61,147 nt of DNA from Thiohalocapsa sp. ML1 (GCF_001469165.1 NZ_JABX01000038.1:1-61147); one strand, 5' to 3'. Counted from the first letter of the stretch, positions 6,949 through 15,606 are shown. The notes: generated by a model not told the origin, from the letters alone. Translations and numbers: made by a program.

Positions 6949-7866
6949 ATGAGCCTCTATCCCCGCCTCGACGACCTCCTGGAGCTGCGCCACCAGGCGC
7001 ACACGCTCGGCGTGCCGTCGCACCACCTGGTCAACTCGACCTTCGCCGGGCTCTACGCCTCGGTGTTCCGCGGCGCGGGCATCAACTTCGAGGAGGTGCG
7101 CGAGTACCGCCAGGGCGACGACATCCGGCACATGGACTGGAAGGTGACGGCGCGCTTCAACGAGCCGCACCTCAAGGTGTTTCGCGAGGAGCGCGAGCGC
7201 AGCGTCGTGCTTTGCATCGACCGCGGCCCGCACATGGGCTTCGGCACCCGCGGCACCTTCAAGTGCGTGCAGGCGGCGCGCGCCGCGGCGCTCATCGGCT
7301 GGGCCGCAAGCCGGCTCAACGACCGCGTCGGCGGCATGGCCTTCGGCGATCCGGTGGCCGGGCTCCAGCACTTTCGCCCCGCCCGCGGGCGCCGCGCGCT
7401 GTGGCAGTTGCTGCGCACGCTGACGCAGCCGGCCGCGGAGCAGAGCCCGTCCATCGACGCCCTGGCCGGTGCCCTGCGCCGGGCGACGCGCGGACTGCCG
7501 ACGGGCTCCTTGGTCTTCGTGATCGCGGACATGAACCGCGACGTGCGCGACCTAGAGGGCGTGCTCGGCAACCTGACCCAACGCAACTCCGTCGTGCTGC
7601 TGCCGGTGGACGACCCGGCGGACTGGGAGATCCCGGCGATGGGCAGCGTCACCTTCACGGCCACGGACGGTACGCTGGTGGAGATCGACACCGACGACAG
7701 CGCCGCGCAACGGGCCTATTCCGATGCCTGGCGACGCCGCCGCGAGACGCTGAAGGCCATCACGGTCCGGCTGAACATCATCCTGATGCCGATTCGCACC
7801 GACCGGGAGATTCATTTGAGCCTGATTCACAGTCTGGAGCAAAGGGCGCGGTCAAGAAGCGTTTGA
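6949..7866 (+). CDS. DUF58 domain protein
   Basis: A 305-residue cytosolic DUF58 protein. The family signature EYRQGDDIRHMDWKVTAR is at residues 52-69, and the VWA-like fold follows (VVLCIDRG, then LVFVIADM). DUF58 proteins accompany MoxR ATPases in nearly all MoxR/Bat operons and are thought to be part of the same membrane-associated assembly. ATG 6949 is the only sensible start and follows the heptamer block. It is followed by a second repeat block before the DUF4381 gene. Confidence 0.92.
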   Translation: MSLYPRLDDLLELRHQAHTLGVPSHHLVNSTFAGLYASVFRGAGINFEEVREYRQGDDIRHMDWKVTARFNEPHLKVFREERERSVVLCIDRGPHMGFGTRGTFKCVQAARAAALIGWAASRLNDRVGGMAFGDPVAGLQHFRPARGRRALWQLLRTLTQPAAEQSPSIDALAGALRRATRGLPTGSLVFVIADMNRDVRDLEGVLGNLTQRNSVVLLPVDDPADWEIPAMGSVTFTATDGTLVEIDTDDSAAQRAYSDAWRRRRETLKAITVRLNIILMPIRTDREIHLSLIHSLEQRARSRSV

Positions 7867-7879
7867 AGCGTCGGGGGCG

Positions 7880-8122
7880 AAGGGTGAAGGGTGAAGGGTG
7901 AAGTTTGAAGGGTGAAGTTTGAAGTTTGAAAGGGGCACCGCCTGCGGCGGCAATCCCGCCCAGCGACCAATTACGCGCAAGCCATACCAGCATTCTTCTT
8001 TTTCACCCTTCTAACTTCAAACTTCAAACTTTCCACCTCCTTTTCACCCTTCAAACTTCAAACTTCAAGCTTCAAGCTTTCCACCTCCTTTTCACCCTTC
8101 AAACTTCAAACTTCAAACTTTC
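7880..8122. repeat. GGGTGAA/GTTTGAA heptamer hairpin inside the bat operon
   Basis: The left arm (7880-7931) is GGGTGAA and GTTTGAA units with a 7-base period. The right side (8001-8122) is three longer runs of TTCAAAC with TTTTCACCC and TTCCACCTCC, the reverse complement of the left arm. The centre (7932-8000) is unrelated. The DUF4381 ATG lies 5 bases after the last unit, so the element occupies the normal ribosome-binding region. Neighbouring housekeeping DNA is about 70% GC, whereas this block is close to 45%. Confidence 0.9.
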
Positions 8123-8126
8123 CATC

Positions 8127-8735
8127 ATGCTTCGCGACATCCACATCCACATGGGTCACCCCTGGTGGCCGCCGGCGCCCGGTTGGTGGATCGTGCTCGC
8201 GGCACTGGTGCTGCTCGGGTTCCTGCTCTGGCGCTACGACCCGCGCTGGCGGCTGTATGTGCCGCTGCCGGTGATCACGCTCGGCACCTGGCGCTGGGAG
8301 GCAGCGCAAGGCCTGCGCGCGCTGCGCCGGCGCCTGGTCCGCGAGCCGGTGAAGCCGGCCGCGGCGGAGCTCTCGGAGCTGCTGCGGCGCATCGCCATGG
8401 CGCGCCACGGCCGCGCCGCATGCGCCGGGCTGCATGGCGAGGCCTGGCTCGCGTGGCTCACGGCCAACGACCCCCGGGGCTTCGACTGGACTGCCAACGC
8501 CCGGGCGCTGCTGATCGCGCCCTATGCGCAGCCCGCTGCGGCCAACACGGAGCGCGAGAGCATCCGGGCGCTCGTGGACGCGGCCATGGAGTGGGTCGCC
8601 GCCCCCGACCCCAAGCCGCCGCGCCCTGCCCGGCGGCCAGCCACGCGCCGGCTGCCGGGCGCGTTGTCGAAGCTGCTGCGGCGGCTGCGCCGACCCGCGC
8701 GCAGCGCCGAAACCCCAGAGCGCGAAGCCGCGTGA
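8127..8735 (+). CDS. DUF4381 family membrane protein
   Basis: A 202-residue protein starting MLRDIHIHMGHPWWPPAPGWW, the typical DUF4381 opening, followed by one membrane segment (IVLAALVLLGFLLW, about residues 23-36) and a cytosolic helical domain (LRALRRRLVREPV...ELSELLRRIAMARHGRAACAGLHGEAWLAWL). The C-terminus is Arg/Pro-rich. The family is always found in Bat operons between the DUF58 and VWA genes. The start follows directly on repeat DNA and no Shine-Dalgarno is visible in the TTTCCATC leader, so its translation may be weak or coupled. Confidence 0.9.
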   Translation: MLRDIHIHMGHPWWPPAPGWWIVLAALVLLGFLLWRYDPRWRLYVPLPVITLGTWRWEAAQGLRALRRRLVREPVKPAAAELSELLRRIAMARHGRAACAGLHGEAWLAWLTANDPRGFDWTANARALLIAPYAQPAAANTERESIRALVDAAMEWVAAPDPKPPRPARRPATRRLPGALSKLLRRLRRPARSAETPEREAA

Positions 8736-8751
8736 CCCCGGACCCCGGACC

Positions 8752-9813
8752 ATGACGCTGTTCGAGTTTCAATGGCCCTGGTTCGCGCTGCTGCTGCCGG
8801 TGCCGCTGCTGCTCCCGCTGGTGTGGCGCGAGCAGCCGCCGGCGGACGGCAGCCCGCCGCGGGAGGAGCAGCTCGAAGGCGAGCGCATCACGCTGCTGCA
8901 TCCGCACTTGGATGAACTGAAGGCCGCCTACCAGGCCCGGCGCCCGCGCCGGCAGTTAGCGGGCTCGCTGCATCGGGTGCTGCTCTTGCTGCTCTGGGCC
9001 GGCTTGGTGCTCGCGCTGATGCGCCCGCAGTGGCTGGTGCCGCACACGGAGGTCTCGGCACCGGGCTACGACCTGATGCTGGCCGTGGATGCGTCCCACT
9101 CCATGGACGCGCTCGACTTCACCGTCGAGGGCCGGCAGGTGAGCCGCATGCAGGTGGTGAAGGGCGTCATGGGCCGCTTCATCGATGCCCGCGCCGGCGA
9201 TCGCGTCGGGCTCATCATCTTCGGCAGCGGCGCCTATGTGCTTTCGCCGCTCAGCATCGACCGCGCCGCCGTGCACATGCTGCTGGAGCGCGTGGTGCCG
9301 AGCATCGCCGGCGGCAGCACGGCGCTCGGCGATGCCGTGGCCCTCGGCGTCAAGAAGCTGCGCGACCGCCCGCCCGGCTCGCGGGTGATGATCCTGATCG
9401 CCGACGGCGACAACACCGCCGGCAGCTTCCAGCCGCTGGAGGCCGCACAGCTCGCGCGCATGGCCGGCGTGCGCATCTATGTCATCGGCGTCGGCAGCAA
9501 TCAGCAGCGCATCCCGATCCTGCACGAGGGCAAGATCGAGTATTGGGAAGACCTCACCATGGATGAGGACACATTGAGGCGCGTCGCCGAGGTCACCGGC
9601 GGTGCCTACTTCCGCGCCACCGACACCAGCGCGCTGGAGGAAATCAGCCGCCGCGTCGCCGAGCTGGAAAAGACCGAGACCGAGACCCGCACGGCCTACC
9701 TGCCGGAGCCGCTGTTCCGCTGGCCGCTCGGGCTGTCGCTCTTGGCGCTGTTGGCGCTCGGCCTCTTCCCGGAGGGCCGCCGGCGCTTCATCGTGCGGCA
9801 GGCGAGCCGCTGA
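8752..9813 (+). CDS. batA: VWA-domain membrane protein (BatA-like)
   Basis: A 353-residue protein with an N-terminal hydrophobic segment (about 8-25), a second at about 75-92, a von Willebrand A domain and a C-terminal membrane helix (FRWPLGLSLLALLALGLF). The MIDAS motif DASHS is at residues 113-117 and the threonine and aspartate loops (GGSTALGDA, IADGDNT) are present, so metal binding is likely intact. The topology places the VWA domain in the periplasm, as in BatA. It begins 16 bases after the DUF4381 stop and lies 46 bases before the second VWA gene. Confidence 0.92.
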   Translation: MTLFEFQWPWFALLLPVPLLLPLVWREQPPADGSPPREEQLEGERITLLHPHLDELKAAYQARRPRRQLAGSLHRVLLLLLWAGLVLALMRPQWLVPHTEVSAPGYDLMLAVDASHSMDALDFTVEGRQVSRMQVVKGVMGRFIDARAGDRVGLIIFGSGAYVLSPLSIDRAAVHMLLERVVPSIAGGSTALGDAVALGVKKLRDRPPGSRVMILIADGDNTAGSFQPLEAAQLARMAGVRIYVIGVGSNQQRIPILHEGKIEYWEDLTMDEDTLRRVAEVTGGAYFRATDTSALEEISRRVAELEKTETETRTAYLPEPLFRWPLGLSLLALLALGLFPEGRRRFIVRQASR

Positions 9814-9859
9814 GCGCAGCGCGCGCCCCCGCCATGCAGAACCCGAGCCCCGAGTCCCG

Positions 9860-10939
9860 ATGACCGACACCGGCTTCCACTTCGCCGAGCCCGCCTGGTT
9901 CCTCGGTCTTCTGCTGCTGCCGGCGGTGGCCTGGTGGCTCTGGCGCAGCGCCGCGAAGGCGGCCAAGGCGCCGGTGCACCGCTACGCGGACGCGCACCTG
10001 CTGCCGCACCTCTCCGGCACGCGCGCGCTCGCGGGCGCCGAGCGCTGGGGCCGCTTCTTCGGCTGGGCCGGGCTCTGGCTCATCCTGCTCACGGCCATGG
10101 CCGGGCCGCGCTTCGGCTATACCGACGTGCGCCTGTTCCAGCCCGGCGACAGCCTGCTGATTCTGCTCGACGTGTCCCGCTCCATGGAGGCCGCCGACGT
10201 CGCCCCGAGCCGTCTCGGCCGCGCCCGGCAGGAGGTCCAGGACCTGATCCTGCAGAACCGCCGCCTCAAGCTCGGGCTCATCGCCTTCGCGTCATCGCCG
10301 CACGTGATCGCCCCGGTCACCGAGGACAGCCGCACCATCCTGCTCGCGCTGCCGGCCCTGTCGACCAACCTGGCCCGGCTCCAGGGCAGCCGGCTGCACG
10401 AGGCGCTGGACCGCGCCCGCATCCTGCTCGACGCGGTGCCGGCGGACAGTGCACGCTCGCTGCTGTTGATCTCGGACGGCGACTTCGACGAGCCCGGCCT
10501 CACCGAGCGGGTGCGCGAGCTCGCCCGCAGCGGCATCACGCTGCATGTGCTCGGCGTCGGCACCCGCGAGGGCGGCGAGGTGCCCGGTCCCGGCGACGGC
10601 GCGCTCGTCGGACCGGACGGCAAGCCGGTGCGATCGAGGCTCGGCGAGGCGGCGCTCCAAGACCTGGCCGACGCCGGCGGCGGGCTCTACCGGCGCGCCG
10701 ACTACCGCGATGAGGACATCGCGGACATCCTGCGCGCCGCGGCCGTCAGCAAGCTGCCGCCGCAGGCCACCGACGAGCGCACGCGCGTCTGGCACGAGCG
10801 CTACTACCTGCCGGTGCTGCTGCTGGCCGCGCTGCTGCTGCCGCGCTTCCGCGGTCGCGCCCGGCGGCCGGCCGGCAGCACGGGCGCCACCGCGGCAACG
10901 CCCGCTGCCCCGCGCGACCGCCGGGAGGAGACCGCGTGA
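9860..10939 (+). CDS. batB: VWA-domain membrane protein (BatB-like)
   Basis: A 359-residue protein with the same layout as the preceding gene: an N-terminal membrane helix (about 12-28), a second (about 67-82), a VWA domain and a C-terminal helix (YYLPVLLLAALLLPRF) followed by an Arg/Ala tail. The MIDAS motif is DVSRS at residues 104-108. Paralogous VWA pairs are the rule in Bat operons. ATG 9860 is in frame with an opening family start (FHFAEPAWFLGLLLLPAVAWW). The stop overlaps the start of the TPR gene by 4 bases (GTGA), indicating translational coupling. Confidence 0.92.
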   Translation: MTDTGFHFAEPAWFLGLLLLPAVAWWLWRSAAKAAKAPVHRYADAHLLPHLSGTRALAGAERWGRFFGWAGLWLILLTAMAGPRFGYTDVRLFQPGDSLLILLDVSRSMEAADVAPSRLGRARQEVQDLILQNRRLKLGLIAFASSPHVIAPVTEDSRTILLALPALSTNLARLQGSRLHEALDRARILLDAVPADSARSLLLISDGDFDEPGLTERVRELARSGITLHVLGVGTREGGEVPGPGDGALVGPDGKPVRSRLGEAALQDLADAGGGLYRRADYRDEDIADILRAAAVSKLPPQATDERTRVWHERYYLPVLLLAALLLPRFRGRARRPAGSTGATAATPAAPRDRREETA

Positions 10940-12474
10940 GCGCCCGCATCGCGGTCTTGCTGCTGGTGCTCGCCGGGCTCGGGGTCGGCGTCGGCCAGGC
11001 CGGCATGTTCCGCAACAGCGAGCAGGCGGCGCTGGAGCAGTTCCGCGCCGGCGACTACGAGGCCGCCGCCGAGGGCTTCACCGACCCCTACCGCCGCGGC
11101 GTCGCACTCTATCGCGCCGAACAGTTCCGCGCCGCGGAAGTCGCCTTCGCCGAGGTCGAGCGCGCGGCGGTGCGCATCCCGGCCCGCTACGACTTGGGCA
11201 ACGCCCGTTTCCGCCAGGGCGACTACACCGGCGCCATCGAGGCCTACGAGCAAGTGCTGGCCGAACAGCCGGACCACGCCGACGCCCACTACAACCTCAC
11301 CCTCGCCCGCTCCCTGTTGGCGAAGCTGGAGCAGCAGGCCTTCGAGGCGGAGACCCGCGAGGAGCAGGACGAGGCGTCCCCGGCGCCCGACCAGGAGCAG
11401 GATCAAACCGAGCAGGATCAGTCCGCCCAGCAGCCCGAGGACGCTGAGACCCGGCAGCAGTCCGAGCAGGAACAAGACGAGGCCCAACAGCAGCAGGAAT
11501 CCGAGCAGCAGCAGTCCGACCAGCAGCAGGAATCCGAGCAGCAGCAGCAATCCGACCAGCAGCAAGACTCGGAACAGCAGCAGGGCGACGAAGGCGAACC
11601 ACAGCAAGACCAGCAAGGCGGCGAGCAGCAGCAAGCGTCCGAGCAGGGCCAGCAGCAGGGCGAGGCCCAGTCCGGCGGCGGCGACGAGCAGCAGGAGTCC
11701 GGCGGCGGCGACCAAGACAGCGACGAGGCCCGCGGCGAGCGCGGCGACGAGACCGAAGGCCGCCGCGGCGGCGAGCGCGAGCAGACCGGCGAGGGCGGCG
11801 ACCGCGACGACACCGACGCGGACTCAGGCGATCGCGATGGCGACGAGGACAGCGACGGCGGCGACCGGGACGAGCGCGACGACGCCGACGGCGCCTTCGA
11901 CCTGGACCAGACCGACACCGAGCAGCGGGCCGAGCGCGGCGGCGAAGAGCCCGGCGACGACGAGGGCCGTGCCGCCGCGGCCGACGACGAGCGGCTCATG
12001 CCCGCTGCCGGCGGCGACGAGCCGCCGGAGCCGGACACCGAGCCCGGCGGCGGCGAAGGCCCCGAGCCGCCCGACCCCGAGTCCGGCGGCGGCCAAGACG
12101 ACACGCCCGACGCCGAGCAGCCCGGCAACGCCGCCGGCGAGCGCGAGCCGCCCGACGCGCGCAAGCGCCGCACCGGCATCGGTACCGACCGCGACCGCGG
12201 ACCCGACCCGGACGACCTCGCCGGCGACCGCGACGCGGTGGAGCGCTTCGACCAGCAGGGCGAGCAGCCCTGGCTCGGAGCGGACGCGGATGGCGGCACC
12301 TCGCCGGCCCTCGGTGGCGAGCAGGCCCTAGGCCCCGGCATGGCCATCATGGAGCAGCGCTTGGAGCAGGTGGAGGGCGACCCGTCGATGCTGATGCGCA
12401 ACCAATTCCTGCTGGAGGATATGCGCTTGATCGAGGCGACCGGCGAGCGCGTGCAGGAGAGTCGTCCATGGTGA
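10936..12474 (+). CDS. batC: TPR protein with long Gln/Asp/Glu-rich disordered tail (BatC-like)
   Basis: A 512-residue protein with GTG start 10936. Residues 1-22 look like a signal sequence or anchor, and residues 28-135 contain tetratricopeptide repeats (ALEQFRAGDYEAAAEGF, ARYDLGNARFRQGDYTGAIEAYEQVL). From about 145 to 440 the protein is extremely low in complexity: first units around SEQQQSDQQQ, then Asp/Gly/Arg/Glu-rich sequence. A conserved-looking C-terminus (PGMAIMEQRLEQVEGDPSMLMRNQFLLEDMR) closes it. That C-terminal motif is typical of the BatB/BatC TPR partner. The tail is unusually long and acidic. It overlaps batD by 7 bases. Confidence 0.88.
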   Translation: MSARIAVLLLVLAGLGVGVGQAGMFRNSEQAALEQFRAGDYEAAAEGFTDPYRRGVALYRAEQFRAAEVAFAEVERAAVRIPARYDLGNARFRQGDYTGAIEAYEQVLAEQPDHADAHYNLTLARSLLAKLEQQAFEAETREEQDEASPAPDQEQDQTEQDQSAQQPEDAETRQQSEQEQDEAQQQQESEQQQSDQQQESEQQQQSDQQQDSEQQQGDEGEPQQDQQGGEQQQASEQGQQQGEAQSGGGDEQQESGGGDQDSDEARGERGDETEGRRGGEREQTGEGGDRDDTDADSGDRDGDEDSDGGDRDERDDADGAFDLDQTDTEQRAERGGEEPGDDEGRAAAADDERLMPAAGGDEPPEPDTEPGGGEGPEPPDPESGGGQDDTPDAEQPGNAAGEREPPDARKRRTGIGTDRDRGPDPDDLAGDRDAVERFDQQGEQPWLGADADGGTSPALGGEQALGPGMAIMEQRLEQVEGDPSMLMRNQFLLEDMRLIEATGERVQESRPW

Positions 12475-14312
12475 GCGCGCGAGCCCGCTGGAGCCAAGCC
12501 CGGTGGCGCAGCATGTCGGCGCTCGCGCGCGCCATCGTTGCCCTCGCGCCCATCCTGCTGGCCGTCGGCCACAGCGCCGCCGCCCTGGCCCAGCCGCCCT
12601 ACCAGCCCTGGCAGTTCCGGCCGGTGGAGCCGAGCAACGCCCGCGGCGTGCCGCCGCCGTATCCCGGTGGCGAGCCCGCGCGCGACGCCGCCGGGAGCCC
12701 GCCTGGCCAGCCGCCCGCCTGGCCGCCCCGGGGGCAGCCGCAGTCGCACTACGGCCAACCCGGCGGCTTCCAGCCCGGCGCGCAGCCGCAGTACCCCTAC
12801 GGGCAGCCGCCGGGCCAGTCCGGCTACGGCCCGCCACCCCGGGGTCAGCCGCAGGCGATGCAGCCCGGGCAGTTCCAGCCCGGCTATCGGCCAGCGCCGG
12901 GGAGCGGCTACTACGGCCCGGGCGCGCTCGGGGCCGGCCAGCCGCAGCTTGAGGTCGTGGTCGGCGAGCGCCGGCCCTACGTGCAGCAGAACGTGCTGGT
13001 ACGCCTTCGCGTCGTCAGCTTCGGCAACCTCGCCACCGCATCGCCGGCGCTCGACGGCATCGCGGACGTGCTGTTCGAGCAGGTCGACGGCCCCAACACC
13101 AGCACCCGCGGCAGCGGCAACCGCCAGGAGATCGTCAACGAATACGTTGTCACGATGACGCCGCTGCGCGCGGGCCCGATGGAGGTCGGCCCCATCGAGG
13201 TGAGCGGCACGCTGGCCGGCGGCGTGCCCTTCACCGCCCGCACGGCGCGGCCGGTGGAGCTCGACGTGCGCCCGCCCATCGCGACGCTGCGCCCCTGGCT
13301 GCCGCTCAAGACCCTGCGCATCGCCGCCGACCTCAAGGATGCGGACGGCATGGCGCGCGGGCGCCCGGCGACGCTGACCGTGGAGCTGGAGGCGGAAGGT
13401 GCCGTCGGCAGCCAGTTGCCGTCGGTGGAATCGATGCTGCGCTCCGAGGACTTCCGCGTCTACCGCGAGCAGACCATGACCGACACGCGCCTCGCCGACA
13501 GCGGCAACACGCTGATCGGCAAGCGCATCGAGGTCTACACGCTGGTGCCGCACTCGGGCGGGCGGCTGCAGTTGCCGGAGCTCCGGCTCGCCTGGTGGAA
13601 CGTCGAGACGGCGACGCGCGAGGCGTCCTCCGTGCCCATCCGCGTGTTCAATGTCGCCGGCGAGTCCGGTCCCTTCGGCTTCGCCGACTCGGCCGGCGCC
13701 CGCACCAGCGGCGATTGGCAAAGATACTGGCTGCCGGTAGCCGGGCTCGGGCTCCTGTTGCTCGGCTACTGGGGCGGCGTCTGGCTGCGCAGCCGCAGTC
13801 CGGGCCGCCGCGCGCCGCTGTGGCAGCTCGTGCAGGACGGCGTTGCGCTGACCGGTCGCGGCGCCGCGAAGGGCCTGGCGCTGCTCGCCCGCGCGCTGAA
13901 TCCGGCGCCGTTGCTGCGGGCGCTGCGCGCGGCGCTCGCGCGCCTGGCGCCGCCGAGCACACGGGTCTATCAATGCGCGCGCGCCGCGGCCGTGGAGGAC
14001 AACCCCGCCGAGTGGTGCCTGGCGTTCCAGCGCCAGGCCTGCCGGCGCCTCGCCGCCACCGCGCGCGAGCCGCTGCCGCGCATGGCGGACCGCATCACGG
14101 CGCTGCGCCCTGGCGCCGACCGCGCCCGGGTCCAAGGTTTAATGCAGGAGCTCGATCAGGCCCTCTACAACCGCGCCGACATCGACTTTGCGCGCTGGAA
14201 GCGCGACTTCCGCCGCGCGCTTCGACCCGGCGCCGGCGCCTTGGGCAGCTTCGTCTCGGGGCGCGTGCAACGCGCCAAGCTGCCCGAGCTGAATCCGCGC
14301 CCAGCGGCCTAA
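12468..14312 (+). CDS. batD: BatD family protein
   Basis: A 614-residue membrane protein. A signal sequence (about residues 18-42, ending AAALAQ) is followed by a roughly 110-residue Pro/Gly/Gln/Tyr-rich segment (YGQPGGFQPGAQPQYPYGQPP), then the BatD Ig-like region (QLEVVVGERRPYVQQNVLVRLRV) and further beta domains. A membrane helix lies near residues 423-440 (YWLPVAGLGLLLLGYWGG), and a cytosolic helical C-terminus follows. BatD closes Bat operons and is thought to assemble with the VWA proteins. The Pro/Gly/Gln insert right after the signal peptide is not a usual part of the family. An inverted repeat (14324-14340) follows the stop. Confidence 0.9.
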   Translation: MVSARARWSQARWRSMSALARAIVALAPILLAVGHSAAALAQPPYQPWQFRPVEPSNARGVPPPYPGGEPARDAAGSPPGQPPAWPPRGQPQSHYGQPGGFQPGAQPQYPYGQPPGQSGYGPPPRGQPQAMQPGQFQPGYRPAPGSGYYGPGALGAGQPQLEVVVGERRPYVQQNVLVRLRVVSFGNLATASPALDGIADVLFEQVDGPNTSTRGSGNRQEIVNEYVVTMTPLRAGPMEVGPIEVSGTLAGGVPFTARTARPVELDVRPPIATLRPWLPLKTLRIAADLKDADGMARGRPATLTVELEAEGAVGSQLPSVESMLRSEDFRVYREQTMTDTRLADSGNTLIGKRIEVYTLVPHSGGRLQLPELRLAWWNVETATREASSVPIRVFNVAGESGPFGFADSAGARTSGDWQRYWLPVAGLGLLLLGYWGGVWLRSRSPGRRAPLWQLVQDGVALTGRGAAKGLALLARALNPAPLLRALRAALARLAPPSTRVYQCARAAAVEDNPAEWCLAFQRQACRRLAATAREPLPRMADRITALRPGADRARVQGLMQELDQALYNRADIDFARWKRDFRRALRPGAGALGSFVSGRVQRAKLPELNPRPAA

Positions 14313-14323
14313 GCGGCGGCGCC

Positions 14324-14340
14324 CCGGTCGAGCAGACCGG
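14324..14340 (+). terminator. Weak hairpin after batD
   Basis: CCGGTC GAGCA GACCGG forms a 6-bp stem 12 bases after the batD stop. No U-tract follows, so it may slow degradation or act with Rho and not as an intrinsic terminator. Confidence 0.3.
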
Positions 14341-14439
14341 CAGCGACCCAGGCTGATCTGGTGCAGCTTGGCAACGGGTCGCCGCCTGGTATAACGTCGG
14401 CAATACCCGATCGTTTAAGTCAGACACGCCGCGCCGACC

Positions 14440-15492
14440 ATGTCCAATCGCCGCCTGTTGACCCTGACCCTACTCCTCCTGTGCTACATCGCCGGCCCGG
14501 TCTGGGCCGGCCCCTTCAGCGCCCTGTATGTGCTCGGCGACAGCCAGAGCGATTCCGGCAACGGCGCGCTGCTGACGCCAGATCGCGCCGAGCCGCCCTA
14601 CGCGCCGGTGCCCGATGCCCCATACCCGAACGGACGCCTCACGAACGGCCCGGTCTGGGCCGAATACCTCGCCGAGCGTCTCGGCAAGCGTGCCGCGCCC
14701 TCGCGCGCGGGCGGCACCAACTACGCGGTTGGCACCGCCGCGATCACCGGCGGGACGACGCCGGCCATCAGCCTGGAGGCCCAGGCCGTGGAACTCTTGG
14801 CCGACCTCGGCGGCGCATTGCCGCCCGACGCGCTGTTCGCCGTGTGGGGCGGCGCCAACGACACCTTCCAGGCCCTGGACACGAACGATCCGACCCGCAT
14901 CACAACCGCCATCACTGCGCTCGACGTTATCCTGCGCGGTCTGGTTGCCGCCGGCGCCCGGCACTTTTTGGTGCCGAACCTCGGCGATGCCGGGCTGGCG
15001 CCGGTGTTCGCCGAAGCCGGGTTCGGCGCTGCAATGACCAACCTGTCGCGGCAATTCAATACCGAGCTCGACCTGATGCTGACCAGCCTGATGACCGACC
15101 TGCCGGGCATCGACCTCATCACGCTCGACGTCTTCGCCCTCTCCCAAGCCATTGCCTTCAACCCGGCCGACTTTGGGCTCACCAACAGCGCCACCCCCTG
15201 TCTGATATTCGGCCCCAGCCTGCCCCCGACCCAATGCACAAACCCGGACGAATACCTGTTCTGGGACGCGCTGCACTTCACCACCGCCGCCCATCGCATC
15301 CTCGGTGACGTCGCCTATGCGGCCGTGCCGCTGCCATCCCCCCTCGTCCTCCTCGCCCCCGGTCTGTTGCTGCTGCTGCGCCGTGGTGCCCGACCGTCGC
15401 ATGCGAACGCAGCGGTAACGCACGGGCGGCCTTCGGGGGCGGCGACATCCGGGTGGGTACTGACACTCCGCCAGCCATTCGTCGGGATCTGA
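14440..15492 (+). CDS. GDSL/SGNH-family esterase with C-terminal sorting-like segment
   Basis: A 350-residue secreted hydrolase. It has a signal peptide (residues 1-23, ending VWAGP), block I GDSQSDSGN with the nucleophilic Ser near residue 34, block III GGANDTF, and block V FWDALHFTTAAH with the catalytic Asp and His. Near the C-terminus, VPLPSPLVLLAPGLLLLLRRGARPS resembles the VPLPA/PEP-CTERM type of exosortase sorting signal, but about 30 residues follow the basic cluster, which is unusual. These extra residues run up to the hexamer repeat at 15493, and the stop codon is at its edge, so the tail may have been added when the repeat arrived. The substrate is unknown; phospholipase/thermolabile-haemolysin-like esterases are nearest. 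Confidence 0.88.
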   Translation: MSNRRLLTLTLLLLCYIAGPVWAGPFSALYVLGDSQSDSGNGALLTPDRAEPPYAPVPDAPYPNGRLTNGPVWAEYLAERLGKRAAPSRAGGTNYAVGTAAITGGTTPAISLEAQAVELLADLGGALPPDALFAVWGGANDTFQALDTNDPTRITTAITALDVILRGLVAAGARHFLVPNLGDAGLAPVFAEAGFGAAMTNLSRQFNTELDLMLTSLMTDLPGIDLITLDVFALSQAIAFNPADFGLTNSATPCLIFGPSLPPTQCTNPDEYLFWDALHFTTAAHRILGDVAYAAVPLPSPLVLLAPGLLLLLRRGARPSHANAAVTHGRPSGAATSGWVLTLRQPFVGI

Positions 15493-15606
15493 CATCGGGA
15501 TCGAAATCGGGATCGAAATCGAGCGCCTCGCATCGCCCTACCCGGTCTCCTGTCGTGTCGATCCCGATAGCGATCCCGATCCCGATTTCGATTTCGAGAG
15601 CGATGT
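15493..15606. repeat. GGGATC/GAAATC hexamer hairpin
   Basis: The left arm (15493-15526) is alternating GGGATC and GAAATC at a 6-base period. The right arm (15557-15606) is the complement, GATCCCGATCCCGATTTCGATTTCGAG. A second hairpin of the same family lies at 40185-40252. It lies between the convergent esterase and glycosyltransferase genes. Confidence 0.88.

Noticed and set aside
6590-6952. ORF running through the 84-bp repeats, overlapping moxR and the DUF58 gene by 4 bases each
   Set aside because: The overlaps look like translational coupling, but the product is only the low-complexity translation of a repeat with a period divisible by three; other frames are also open and start/stop overlaps are likely by chance.
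6596-8122. CRISPR array reading of the tandem repeats
   Set aside because: The 84-bp units are head-to-tail without unique spacers, and the other blocks are short-period repeats; no cas gene is nearby.
11418-14135. 905-residue minus-strand ORF opposite batC and batD
   Set aside because: It is the antisense of clearly recognised genes; Ser/Cys- and Arg-rich composition is a product of GC-rich third positions.
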